Shown: piece by piece, positions 1 to 6,497 of the stretch
Position numbering within the stretch: position 1 is the first letter of the stretch
How the letters are laid out: every line of letters begins with the position of its first letter
Source: Alphaproteobacteria bacterium
GTDB taxonomy: Bacteria; Pseudomonadota; Alphaproteobacteria; SMXP01
Assembly: GCA_028280675.1 (NCBI GenBank)
Contig: JANQLI010000160.1
Location: forward strand, 1 to 7,644
DNA: 7,644 nt
Direction: 5' to 3'
The notes under the pieces: model-generated
Database searches by the model: none
Told to the model about the DNA's origin: nothing
The model's input: only the letters and a program-made list of their open reading frames with translations
Translations under genes and position numbers: made by a program

Positions 1-836
1 TTGGAAATGTCTAGAATATCGCCGAGAAGACCGAGCAAGTGATCGCCGGAGTTCAAAATGATTTGCGCCTGTTCTTTTTGCTCATTTGGCAGATCAGCAT
101 TCACCAAGGACGTTGCCATTCCCAATATGCCATTGAGCGGCGTGCGAATTTCATGGCTCATCGTAGCAAGAAACTGTGATTTGGCTTTGTTCGCTCCTTC
201 TGCCTCGTGAGTCGCAGATTCCAATTGTTTGAGCGTAAAATATTGTTGCCGAGTTGATCCATTGGATTGCCAAACAAAGAAGAGGCACAACACACTCATC
301 AAAACAATTGAGATATAAGCGCGAGAAATCTCTGCTGTATCTGCAAACAGAATACTCATAAAAAGCCCTGTCGTGATGAACGCACCAATGACGATATAAT
401 AAACATAGTCACGTGCGGGCATGAACATCACCAAAGTGACAATTTGCAACACCATACCTAGCAAAATAATCTGCCAACTGAAGATCTCGTAATAGGCAAT
501 CATGGCATTACGAACAGAAAGGCTCAGGGTCACACCGATCATACATATTGAAAAAAGCGGCGAATAAGTCTTGCGCTGCGAGAAGATACATAGGGCTATT
601 GCGAAGATCACCGTAGCATACCGGCCGCTTCCAATCACCAGTGGGTTTTCTTGCTCTTGCAAACTTATAAAATCGTAGAAAGCGAGCAGCATTAATATAC
701 TTGTCCCGATCAAAGCCGTCATCACGGCGCGCGCTTGCATTCTTTGCCAAAAGTAGACCAAGAACGCGTTTTCCATTTCAGGATCACGAAAACGCTGCGC
801 GAACGGTGTAAGATCGGGTTTGATCTGGTGCTCCAT
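1..836 (-). CDS. Membrane sensor histidine kinase, N-terminal part (cut by window edge)
   Basis: Reading the minus strand from ATG 836-834 gives 278 codons without a stop, running off position 1. The soluble start (about residues 1-34) is followed by six hydrophobic segments near residues 35-57, 73-85, 93-108, 119-138, 144-164 and 173-189. Then comes a linker helix and a HisKA domain with the H-box SHEIRTPLNGILGM; the phosphorylated histidine is H228. A second HisKA helix ends in GDHLLGLLGDILDIS at the edge. This H-box is typical of hybrid sensor kinases, which autophosphorylate from ATP and relay to a receiver domain, but the HATPase and any receiver domain lie outside the window. No PAS, HAMP or large periplasmic domain is visible, so the signal is probably sensed in or at the membrane. 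A weak GGGG stretch precedes the ATG. The ligand and target pathway are unknown. Confidence 0.93.
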   Translation of the reverse strand, partial: MEHQIKPDLTPFAQRFRDPEMENAFLVYFWQRMQARAVMTALIGTSILMLLAFYDFISLQEQENPLVIGSGRYATVIFAIALCIFSQRKTYSPLFSICMIGVTLSLSVRNAMIAYYEIFSWQIILLGMVLQIVTLVMFMPARDYVYYIVIGAFITTGLFMSILFADTAEISRAYISIVLMSVLCLFFVWQSNGSTRQQYFTLKQLESATHEAEGANKAKSQFLATMSHEIRTPLNGILGMATSLVNADLPNEQKEQAQIILNSGDHLLGLLGDILDIS

Positions 837-947
837 ACCACCCCATAGGCCAATAATTATTCTGATTATGGTTCCGTGAGCTTACGCAGAAAGTGTAAAA
901 AGAGCTTTAGGGACGTCCATATTCCTGGCATCGCCCCCGCCAGCACG

Positions 948-1097
948 ATAGCGCCCACATTGTGAGTAGGTCTTGCCGACATGGCGTTCCTGGAGATGAA
1001 GCAATCTCTCAGACAAGCATGCCTTCAACACCCCTCGACAGACCCTTCTGACCATTGCAAGGATAAGGCACAAAAAGCCCGGTTTTCTGGGCGCTAT
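948..1097. ncRNA. Candidate structured RNA or leader element (nested inverted repeats)
   Basis: A perfect 9-base inverted repeat closes the element: ATAGCGCCC at 948-956 and GGGCGCTAT at 1089-1097. Inside it TTGTG 960-964 can pair with CACAA 1069-1073, GGTCT 969-973 with AGACC 1040-1044, and GGCGTT 983-988 with AACACC 1027-1032 apart from one mismatch. At the tip, CTGGAGAT 990-997 pairs with ATCTC plus CAG (1004-1012, one bulged T) around a six-base loop. This is a rod-like fold of about 150 bases. Which strand is transcribed, or whether either is, cannot be told. A 6S-like role was considered from the shape only; no sequence signature supports it. The pairing could also be chance. Confidence 0.28.
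1072..1092 (-). terminator. Possible leftward terminator hairpin
   Basis: On the minus strand GCCCAG, an AAAA loop and CCGGGC form a short stem with one A-C mismatch, followed by TTTTT. This is the shape of a weak intrinsic terminator for leftward transcription. No leftward gene lies immediately to its right, because pckA runs rightward, so it could stop antisense or divergent transcription from the pckA promoter region. On the plus strand the same stem has a G-U pair instead of the mismatch but no T-tract. It also shares bases with the 9-base outer stem at 1089-1097. Confidence 0.3.
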
Positions 1098-1217
1098 TTG
1101 AATTATGGAAAGGGGGCTGGAGGAGCCGAATCCTAATCTTGTTTTTTACAGACGGACATGTTTAGTAGGCTCCTTTAACAACGCTAAGGTCGGCGTTCCC
1201 AACTAATCGACAATTTC

Positions 1218-1224
1218 GGTGGGG
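1218..1224 (+). promoter_or_regulatory. Ribosome binding site for pckA (supports the TTG start)
   Basis: GGTGGGG lies 8 bases before TTG at 1233. No in-frame ATG occurs before the conserved N-terminal segment (LLQWVDDIAALCKP), so this site decides the TTG start. Confidence 0.7.
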
Positions 1225-1232
1225 TCTTTCAA

Positions 1233-3056
1233 TTGAGTCAGGAAAAAACGAGTAATACTAAGCTTCTGCAATGGGTTGATGACATTGCGGCTTTGTGCAA
1301 ACCCAAAGATATTTATTGGTGTGATGGCAGCCAAGAAGAATATGAGCGCTTTTGCGCTGAACTTGCTGAAGCTGGCACTTTTATCAAACTCAATGAAGAA
1401 AAGCGCCCTGGCTCCTATCTCTGCCGCTCAGACCCTCGTGATGTCGCCCGCGTGGAAAACCGCACCTTTATTTGTTCCGAGAACGAAGCAGATGCGGGTC
1501 CGACAAATAACTGGTGTGACCCCGAAGACATGGAAGCCACCATGCGCGATCTCTATGATGGCTGCATGGCAGGCCGGACCATGTATGTGATCCCTTTCAG
1601 CATGGGGCCACTTGGTTCAGATATTGCCCAGATTGGTGTTCAAATTTCGGATTCGCCTTATGTCGCCATCAGCATGCGCACGATGACTCGCATGGGAGAC
1701 GGCGCTCTGAAAGCTCTTGGCGATGATGATTTTGTCGAATGCCTCCATTCAGTCGGTTACCCCCTCAAAGATGGCCGTGACGATGTGGCGTGGCCTTGCG
1801 ATCCTGACAATCGTTATATCGTGCATTTCCCATCAAAGCGCCGTATTTGGTCATATGGATCTGGTTATGGCGGTAATGCCCTCTTGGGTAAAAAGTGTTT
1901 CGCCCTTCGCATTGCCTCCACCATGGCTAAAGAAGAAGGTTGGCTCGCGGAGCATATGTTGATCCTTGGCCTTGAGTCACCGGAAGGTGAGAAGACTTAT
2001 ATCGCAGCCGCTTTCCCAAGTGCGTGTGGTAAAACCAACCTGGCGATGATTATCCCACCCGAAGGGTTCGAAGGCTGGAAGGCCTGGACGGTCGGCGATG
2101 ACATTGCCTGGATCAAGCCCGGCGAAGATGGCCAAATCTACGCCATTAACCCGGAAGCCGGTTTCTTCGGCGTTGCGCCTGGCACATCTTACGCGTCCAA
2201 CCCTGCAGCGATGGATTCCCTCAAAGAGAACACCATTTTCACCAATGTCGCCCTCACCGATGATGGCGATGTGTGGTGGGAAGGTATGTCAAACGAGACC
2301 CCAGAGCATCTCATCGATTGGAAAGGGAACGATTGGACACCTGCATCTGGCACACCTGCTGCCCACCCCAATGCGCGCTTTACGGCCCCAGCCGGACAAT
2401 GCCCCACGATTGATCCAGCCTGGGACAATCCGAAAGGCGTGCCGATCAGCGCCTTTATTTTCGGCGGACGTCTCAGCACCACCTTCCCGCTTGTCTTCGA
2501 ATCGAACAATTGGGACCACGGCGTGTATCTTGCGGCCACCATGGGATCGGAAGCCACGGCGGCAGCCGATAACCAGGCCGCCATCCGCCGTGACCCAATG
2601 GCGATGCTGCCCTTCTGTGGGTACAATATGGGCAGCTATTGGCAGCATTGGCTCAATTTCGGCGCCAATCTTAGCAACCCACCAAAAATTTTCCGGGTCA
2701 ATTGGTTCCGTAAAGATGATAACGGCAAGTTTATGTGGCCTGGCTTTGGCCAAAACATGCGTGTGATGCAATGGATTGTCGATCGCGTCCGCAATCGCAC
2801 AGAGGGCGTGCAAAGCCCGTTTGGTGTGGCGCCAAAATATGATGACTTGAATTGGGCAGGTCTCGAATTTGGCAAAGAGCAATTCCAAGCGTTGATGACC
2901 ATTAAAGCGTCTGAAGCGAAAGCCGAAGTCGATGACCAAGGGAATTACTTTAAAAACCTTGGCACTAATTTACCCGCGAATATGGAACAGCAACGCGCAG
3001 AATTAATGCAGCGTCTCAATGATGCGCCTGCGGAATGGCAACCGCCATCCGCGTAA
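1233..3056 (+). CDS. pckG: Phosphoenolpyruvate carboxykinase, GTP-dependent
   Basis: This 607-residue cytosolic enzyme converts oxaloacetate and GTP to phosphoenolpyruvate, CO2 and GDP (EC 4.1.1.32), the entry step of gluconeogenesis. The length fits bacterial GTP-type enzymes (about 600) and not the shorter, unrelated-looking ATP type. Visible landmarks: the family signature SGYGGNALLGKKCFALRIAS (209-228) with Y212, K220 and K221; H241 for metal binding; the P-loop PSACGKTNLAM (262-272) with the reactive cysteine C265 and K267/T268; the kinase-2 motif VGDDIAW (287-293) with D290; the NAR substrate motif at 380-382; and guanine-binding aromatics W491, F492, F500 and F505. All match rat PEPCK positions by eye. 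One oddity is GGRLSTTFPLV at 411-421, where the family usually has GGRR; the first arginine is kept and the second is leucine. Start is TTG, supported by GGTGGGG 8 bases upstream. Transcription ends at the hairpin at 3076-3109, so it is probably a single-gene unit. Usually named pckG or pckA. Confidence 0.98.
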   Translation: MSQEKTSNTKLLQWVDDIAALCKPKDIYWCDGSQEEYERFCAELAEAGTFIKLNEEKRPGSYLCRSDPRDVARVENRTFICSENEADAGPTNNWCDPEDMEATMRDLYDGCMAGRTMYVIPFSMGPLGSDIAQIGVQISDSPYVAISMRTMTRMGDGALKALGDDDFVECLHSVGYPLKDGRDDVAWPCDPDNRYIVHFPSKRRIWSYGSGYGGNALLGKKCFALRIASTMAKEEGWLAEHMLILGLESPEGEKTYIAAAFPSACGKTNLAMIIPPEGFEGWKAWTVGDDIAWIKPGEDGQIYAINPEAGFFGVAPGTSYASNPAAMDSLKENTIFTNVALTDDGDVWWEGMSNETPEHLIDWKGNDWTPASGTPAAHPNARFTAPAGQCPTIDPAWDNPKGVPISAFIFGGRLSTTFPLVFESNNWDHGVYLAATMGSEATAAADNQAAIRRDPMAMLPFCGYNMGSYWQHWLNFGANLSNPPKIFRVNWFRKDDNGKFMWPGFGQNMRVMQWIVDRVRNRTEGVQSPFGVAPKYDDLNWAGLEFGKEQFQALMTIKASEAKAEVDDQGNYFKNLGTNLPANMEQQRAELMQRLNDAPAEWQPPSA

Positions 3057-3075
3057 AAAGAAACGCATACAGATG

Positions 3076-3109
3076 AAAAAAGCTGCGCTCCTCGGAACGC
3101 AGCTTTTTT
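3076..3109. terminator. Bidirectional intrinsic terminator shared by pckA and the MFS gene
   Basis: AGCTGCG 3081-3087 pairs perfectly with CGCAGCT 3098-3104 around a 10-base loop. An A-run at 3076-3080 and a T-run at 3105-3109 flank it and can extend the stem. The T-run serves rightward transcription of the carboxykinase gene (stop at 3056); the A-run reads as a T-run for the leftward MFS gene (stop at 3128). Position and shape fit a terminator for both converging genes. Confidence 0.9.
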
Positions 3110-3127
3110 ATTGAGCAAAGAGTGATC

Positions 3128-4486
3128 TTAGCTGTCGCTTGTTGCGGCCGCCTCTTCTGTGGCTTTGCCAGGCTTGAAACTGCGCTTGGGGTCAAAGTAC
3201 CACATCGCAAAGGCAATCAGCATAACAATAATATTGACAATCGCCATCATTGTAAAAGGTGCCGTCTTGGCGATAGCATCAAACACCTCGCCCCCAGCAA
3301 AATTAGCAACCATGATGCCTATACCTCCAGCCAGTGTGAAGGCCCCAACAACAGCGCTCCGTCGTCCTAATGGCATCTCTTGGCCAAGTAGAGCACCACC
3401 CGCAACAATCACACTGGTTTCTCCCATTCCAAGAATAATACACCAGGGTATAATTTGCTTTAAGTCAAATGGATCAGCTACCTGACCCATACCACCATAG
3501 CCGATGGCAGCGATAGTCAATCCAATACACAGAGCTAGTACGCGATTCACTCTGTCAGCAATCATCCCCATGAAAAAAGCCCAACAGAGAGCAGACAATT
3601 GAATCACAGCACCAAACAAGAAGCCTGCATATGCCAGGCCCTCTGCCGAAGTCATGCCGCGTTCAAGGCCCACCTGCTTGATCCACAATGAAAAGAATGT
3701 TCCTACGACGACGAGGTCACCACGACCAATAAAGGCCGCACCAAAAGCCAAAGCAATCTTCGAATTGTTACGCGCTTCGAGAATACCTTCCTTCACTGAC
3801 TTAAGGATATTCTCATGACTATGATCGACTTTTGTTCCACTAATATTCTTGAGACCAAAATAAACAATCGCAGCAGAGATGAAACACAAGGACATCGCGG
3901 TCCAAAAAGCAAAGCGACCTGCTGAAATCGGATCAGAACCCATGTCAAAATAAAACTGCGGTGTCTTCGCCAGAACAAGCGACATGAACATAACACCGAG
4001 CCCATTAAAGATACTGGAGGTGCCAACCCATTTCCCACGCGACACATCTTGAATATATTCAACAACACAGGTGCTCAGCATCACTGGAATAATAGCTGCG
4101 CCAATCGCAAAAAATGTTCGAAACAAGTAAAGTTGCCAGACTGCATCAGCCAAAGGATAAATCAGGTAACCAATCCCCATGGTGAGAAAACCAACCGCAT
4201 AAACAATGCGTATGCCACGTCGATCGGCCGTTGCGCCAACAAATCCCGTCAACAAAATGACGATGACCTCTTGATAGACCCCTAACCGACCAGACAAAGA
4301 GCCTTGCTCGGATTCTGGAATTTGCAACACTTCGGTCAATAAATATGGCTGAATAAAGCTCATAAACGTAATCACACCGAGCGTGCTAAATGCAGCATAC
4401 AGCGCAGTTGCTATGTTGATCGGGGCAAGTCCTGGGGTAAACCAATAGGGGCCAAAATGAATGCCGTTCGTATCTGGCTTCGTCAT
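3128..4486 (-). CDS. MFS transporter, 12 transmembrane helices
   Basis: A 452-residue inner-membrane protein of the major facilitator superfamily. Hydrophobic segments fall near residues 25-49, 70-88, 94-112, 115-140, 153-173, 190-211, 245-268, 284-306, 316-335, 345-365, 376-398 and 409-430, the usual 6+6 arrangement. The cytoplasmic middle loop (about 212-244) is charged. Loop 2-3 carries a variant of MFS motif A, GATADRRGIRI (84-94), and loop 8-9 repeats it as GMIADRVNR (307-315). The tail is hydrophilic and Ala/Glu-rich. ATG 4486-4484 is preceded by GAGGA at a 9-base spacing. It diverges from the TetR gene across 208 bases, the classical layout for a transporter controlled by its neighbour, and ends at the shared terminator with pckA. 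Import or export and the substrate cannot be decided from sequence. Confidence 0.93.
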   Translation of the reverse strand: MTKPDTNGIHFGPYWFTPGLAPINIATALYAAFSTLGVITFMSFIQPYLLTEVLQIPESEQGSLSGRLGVYQEVIVILLTGFVGATADRRGIRIVYAVGFLTMGIGYLIYPLADAVWQLYLFRTFFAIGAAIIPVMLSTCVVEYIQDVSRGKWVGTSSIFNGLGVMFMSLVLAKTPQFYFDMGSDPISAGRFAFWTAMSLCFISAAIVYFGLKNISGTKVDHSHENILKSVKEGILEARNNSKIALAFGAAFIGRGDLVVVGTFFSLWIKQVGLERGMTSAEGLAYAGFLFGAVIQLSALCWAFFMGMIADRVNRVLALCIGLTIAAIGYGGMGQVADPFDLKQIIPWCIILGMGETSVIVAGGALLGQEMPLGRRSAVVGAFTLAGGIGIMVANFAGGEVFDAIAKTAPFTMMAIVNIIVMLIAFAMWYFDPKRSFKPGKATEEAAATSDS

Positions 4487-4694
4487 TCCTGGTCGTCCTC
4501 ATGTTTTTTTCATTATTGTCAAGACTTTAAGATTGCGTGCGCCTATGCAATCAATGCCACTATGTTCACCAAGGCATGGCCAAGGAGAGGGGGCCAAGAG
4601 GGGTCACTAAGTGATGTTAAGCGGCGCGTGCTCTCCCAAAGCTGAATTAAATCGCTTGACTTAATTTTGGCCAAGATACACACTTTGACCAAGG
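4487..4694. promoter_or_regulatory. Divergent regulatory region between MFS and TetR genes
   Basis: This region must hold both promoters. For the rightward TetR gene, TTGACT at 4656-4661 is the best -35 candidate. The matching -10 (TACACA 4677-4682, 15-base spacer) is weak, so the promoter call is tentative. For the leftward MFS gene TTGACA can be read at 4522-4517, but its expected -10 would overlap the ribosome binding site, so I do not trust it. The repeated CCAAG sites in this region are listed separately as possible operators. Confidence 0.5.
4565..4693. repeat. Five TTGRCCAAG-like sites, possible TetR operators
   Basis: CCAAG occurs at 4569, 4580, 4594, 4671 and 4689. With their left flanks the sites read TTCACCAA, ATGGCCAA, GGGGCCAA, TTGGCCAA (a perfect 8-base palindrome, 4667-4674) and TTGACCAA (4685-4692). 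The last two are 18 bases apart, lie between the candidate -35 box and the TetR start, and the last overlaps the ribosome binding site. That placement fits autoregulation by the adjacent TetR protein. TTGGCCAA also occurs inside coding sequence elsewhere in the window (near 2747 and 3381), so the word alone is not proof of an operator. Confidence 0.35.
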
Positions 4695-5411
4695 ATGACA
4701 AACAAAATGGGTTCTAAATCCTCCACTGTCCAAACGGCGAAACCGTCAAAGCAAGCCACCCGGCAATTGCTTATTTTTGCAGGGGAAAAACTGTTTGCGG
4801 AAGAGGGGATTGATGCGGTGTCCCTGCGTCAGGTCAATCATGCAGCCGGGCAGAAAAACTCCTCCGCCAGCCATTACCATTTCGGCTCTAAAGAGGGTCT
4901 GATACAAGCCATTTACGATTTTCGCATGGAACGCGTGAACGCCCGGCGTCTTGAACTGAATGCGCAAATTGAAGCCAAGGGCAAAACCGGTGACGTACGC
5001 GCTTTGGTCGAAGCGATCGTCTATCCCATTGTCGAAGAGATGTATGAAAAGGATGCAGAGCATTACATCCAATTCATGGCGCAAGCGACCAGCCATCCGG
5101 CCAATTACGTTCGCTCCTTGCCGGAAAGCGCTTATGCAGGAGGCTTGCAACAAACCGTCTCGATGTTACGCAAAACATCACCGGATTTACCGCCAGACAT
5201 CTTCGGCCAACGGTTTGGCTTGCTGATCGCCACCACGATTCATGCCCTTGCGGATTATAACCAAATTATGCCGGACAGCATGGCGCGTACAAAAGACGGC
5301 ATGGTGACCTATGTCAGTAATCTTGTCGATATGCTGGCGGGCGCCTTTGTCGCCCCTGTTTCACAAGACACCGATGCTGCGCTAAGTAAGTTACATAAAC
5401 GCAAAGCGTAA
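4695..5411 (+). CDS. TetR-family transcriptional regulator
   Basis: A 238-residue cytoplasmic DNA-binding protein. The N-terminal TetR domain spans about residues 18-75, with recognition region VSLRQVNHAAGQKNSSASH (42-60) followed by the family hallmark YHFGSKEGLI. The remainder (about 80-225) is helical and would form the ligand-binding and dimerisation domain; its sequence does not point to a ligand. Such proteins usually repress until an effector binds. The gene diverges from the MFS transporter at 3128-4486 and faces the hydrolase gene tail to tail with one base between stops. The first ATG (4695) sits directly against AAGG with no spacing, whereas the second in-frame ATG (4707) has AAGGA 11 bases upstream; the true start may be residue 5. 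Likely targets are the flanking MFS gene and its own promoter, possibly also the hydrolase and second MFS genes. Confidence 0.95.
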   Translation: MTNKMGSKSSTVQTAKPSKQATRQLLIFAGEKLFAEEGIDAVSLRQVNHAAGQKNSSASHYHFGSKEGLIQAIYDFRMERVNARRLELNAQIEAKGKTGDVRALVEAIVYPIVEEMYEKDAEHYIQFMAQATSHPANYVRSLPESAYAGGLQQTVSMLRKTSPDLPPDIFGQRFGLLIATTIHALADYNQIMPDSMARTKDGMVTYVSNLVDMLAGAFVAPVSQDTDAALSKLHKRKA

Positions 5412-5412
5412 T

Positions 5413-6312
5413 TTAAGATTGCGCAAAAGCAACAATGCGCTCCGCAATATCCGCACCGGCGTCTTCGGTGAGATAAAAACTTAAATCGTCATATATGTGA
5501 TGTGGCTGCCCCGCACAGCCAGGGATATGATCCAGCAACAGGTGCGGCCCTTGCGCACCCGGAAAGCCTGTACTGAACAAGGTCAGCATAGGGCGGTCCC
5601 ATGCCGCCAATCTCGCCCACGCTGCGCGATTGACATCACTTGCCGCATTATCAGGCGTCACAGGCAAAATTTCAGGGCATTGACGTGGGCCTGTCTTGTA
5701 ACTTTCTTCTGGATATGGAGCTTCATACGCAGCAATTTCTGTATCTGACAGCGACCTGCGCGTACCGGTATTGACAAGTTCTCCCATGGGAAATGTATCG
5801 GATGCGCGCATCCGCGCACGCCAATCAAGAAACCACTGGCTCTGCGGCTCGTCCCCTGTCGGCAAACGCCCGTTACTGACAATAATGTTGTTAAACAATG
5901 CAGGATGTTCTGACGCAAGCCGCAAACCAAAGAAAGCCCCCCAATCAAACATATAGGCTGTGACGTCTCCAAGCTCTAACCCGGTGACAAAAGATGTCAC
6001 CCAATCAACATGACGTTGAAACGTATAGTCTTGCTGATTAACAAGTTTATCTGACCTGCCAAAACCAATGTAATCAGGAGCGATGACACGAAAGCCTGCT
6101 CTCACGCATATTGGAATCATATGACGAAACATATAAACCCACTGCCCCTGGCCATGCAGAAGCAAGAGGATTGGCGCAGACGTCACCCCCTCATCAACAT
6201 AATGTATGCGCAAGGTGCCGCCTGCACCGTCGGGGATAAGGGCGTAATGAGGATCAAAAGCATAGTCCTGGAGATCACGGAAATAACGATCTGGCGTTCG
6301 GCGCACATCCAT
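5413..6312 (-). CDS. DhlA-type haloalkane dehalogenase homologue (alpha/beta hydrolase), catalytic His and Asp apparently lost
   Basis: From ATG 6312-6310 this is a 299-residue alpha/beta hydrolase. It aligns by eye with DhlA haloalkane dehalogenase (310 residues) from the N-terminus (RRTPDRYF, versus IRTPDQRF) onward. Shared blocks: IHYVDEG; LLLHGQGQW (51-59, DhlA LHGEPTW); RVIAPDYIGFGRSDK; DYTFQRHVDW; the nucleophile elbow FDWGAFFGL with D123 and W124 (DhlA D124/W125); and YEAPYPEESYKTG. Active homologues hydrolyse carbon-halogen bonds. Here GAGHF, which carries the base (DhlA H289), reads DDLSF with serine at 278, and the segment carrying the acid (DhlA D260) reads LFSTGFPG with no Asp. 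A frame extending to TTG at 6396 exists (28 more residues) but lacks a ribosome site; AAGGA stands 11 bases before 6312. The frame is intact, so this is not an obvious pseudogene. It could be a pseudo-enzyme, a binding protein or a variant hydrolase; dehalogenase activity should not be assumed. Confidence 0.88.
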   Translation of the reverse strand: MDVRRTPDRYFRDLQDYAFDPHYALIPDGAGGTLRIHYVDEGVTSAPILLLLHGQGQWVYMFRHMIPICVRAGFRVIAPDYIGFGRSDKLVNQQDYTFQRHVDWVTSFVTGLELGDVTAYMFDWGAFFGLRLASEHPALFNNIIVSNGRLPTGDEPQSQWFLDWRARMRASDTFPMGELVNTGTRRSLSDTEIAAYEAPYPEESYKTGPRQCPEILPVTPDNAASDVNRAAWARLAAWDRPMLTLFSTGFPGAQGPHLLLDHIPGCAGQPHHIYDDLSFYLTEDAGADIAERIVAFAQS

Positions 6313-6497
6313 ATTGATGACTTTCCTTCCGCTAAAGCTGTATTGATATAAATCGCGGCTGAAGACATCCATACCCCGCTTCCATACGTATCGCAATCAA
6401 AGCCGCATATTGGTGGTTCAACGCATCTTACGCTTGGCAGAGCAAGTAATCTCCCATAGGGTGCGCCGGCACATCAGGAAAGATATTGGGACAAACC
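6313..6497. promoter_or_regulatory. Divergent regulatory gap between hydrolase and second MFS gene
   Basis: These 185 bases separate two divergent starts and should carry both promoters. Seen: AAGGA 11 bases before the hydrolase ATG on the minus strand; GGGA 6 bases before the MFS ATG on the plus strand; a perfect palindrome ATACGTAT at 6384-6391; and TTGGCA at 6434-6439 as a possible rightward -35 box with only a poor -10 (CATAGG) after it. The clustered CCAAG sites seen at 4565-4693 are not repeated here; there is a single CTTGG at 6433-6437. No operator can be named with confidence. Confidence 0.45.

Larger units (their letters stand above)
837..1232. other. Intergenic region between the divergent kinase and pckA genes
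   Basis: These 396 bases hold no convincing protein gene. The only open frame of note (882-1073, minus) would start at TTG without a ribosome binding site and resembles no family I know. The left and middle part contains nested inverted repeats (entry at 948-1097). The right part (about 1100-1232) is the pckA upstream region. A weak sigma70-like pair could be TTGTTT 1139-1144 and TTAGTA 1162-1167 with a 17-base spacer; I consider it only a candidate. No tRNA or known riboswitch could be recognised. Confidence 0.6.

Noticed and set aside
960..1050. TPP-riboswitch-like words (GGGGTG ... CTGAGA) on the minus strand
   Set aside because: The second half of the thiamine pyrophosphate consensus is absent and no thiamine gene is nearby.
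882..1073. Minus-strand open frame of 63 residues in the kinase-pckA gap
   Set aside because: It needs a TTG start located in the T-run of a terminator-like hairpin, has no ribosome binding site, and is basic and Cys/Arg-rich without any recognisable family. A decayed gene remnant cannot be excluded.
941..1100. 6S RNA (ssrS)
   Set aside because: Only the rod-like shape and length fit; no 6S sequence signature was recognised and the usual neighbouring genes are absent. Kept only as a generic structured-RNA candidate.
1..1232. ChvI-ChvG two-component genes next to pckA, as in many alphaproteobacteria
   Set aside because: The neighbour is a multi-helix kinase with its own start at 836, with no response regulator gene before it, and the carboxykinase here is the GTP type, so the classical arrangement does not apply.
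2098..2939. Long overlapping frames on both strands inside pckA (222, 145 and 216 residues)
   Set aside because: They are shadows of the PEPCK coding frame: the real frame carries every family motif and the alternatives have no plausible domain or ribosome site.
3379..3388. 10-base palindrome CTTGGCCAAG as an additional TetR operator
   Set aside because: It lies deep inside the MFS coding region, far from the start; a chance match to the intergenic motif is more likely.
6384..6391. ATACGTAT palindrome as an operator
   Set aside because: Eight-base palindromes are frequent by chance and no second copy or flanking symmetry was found.
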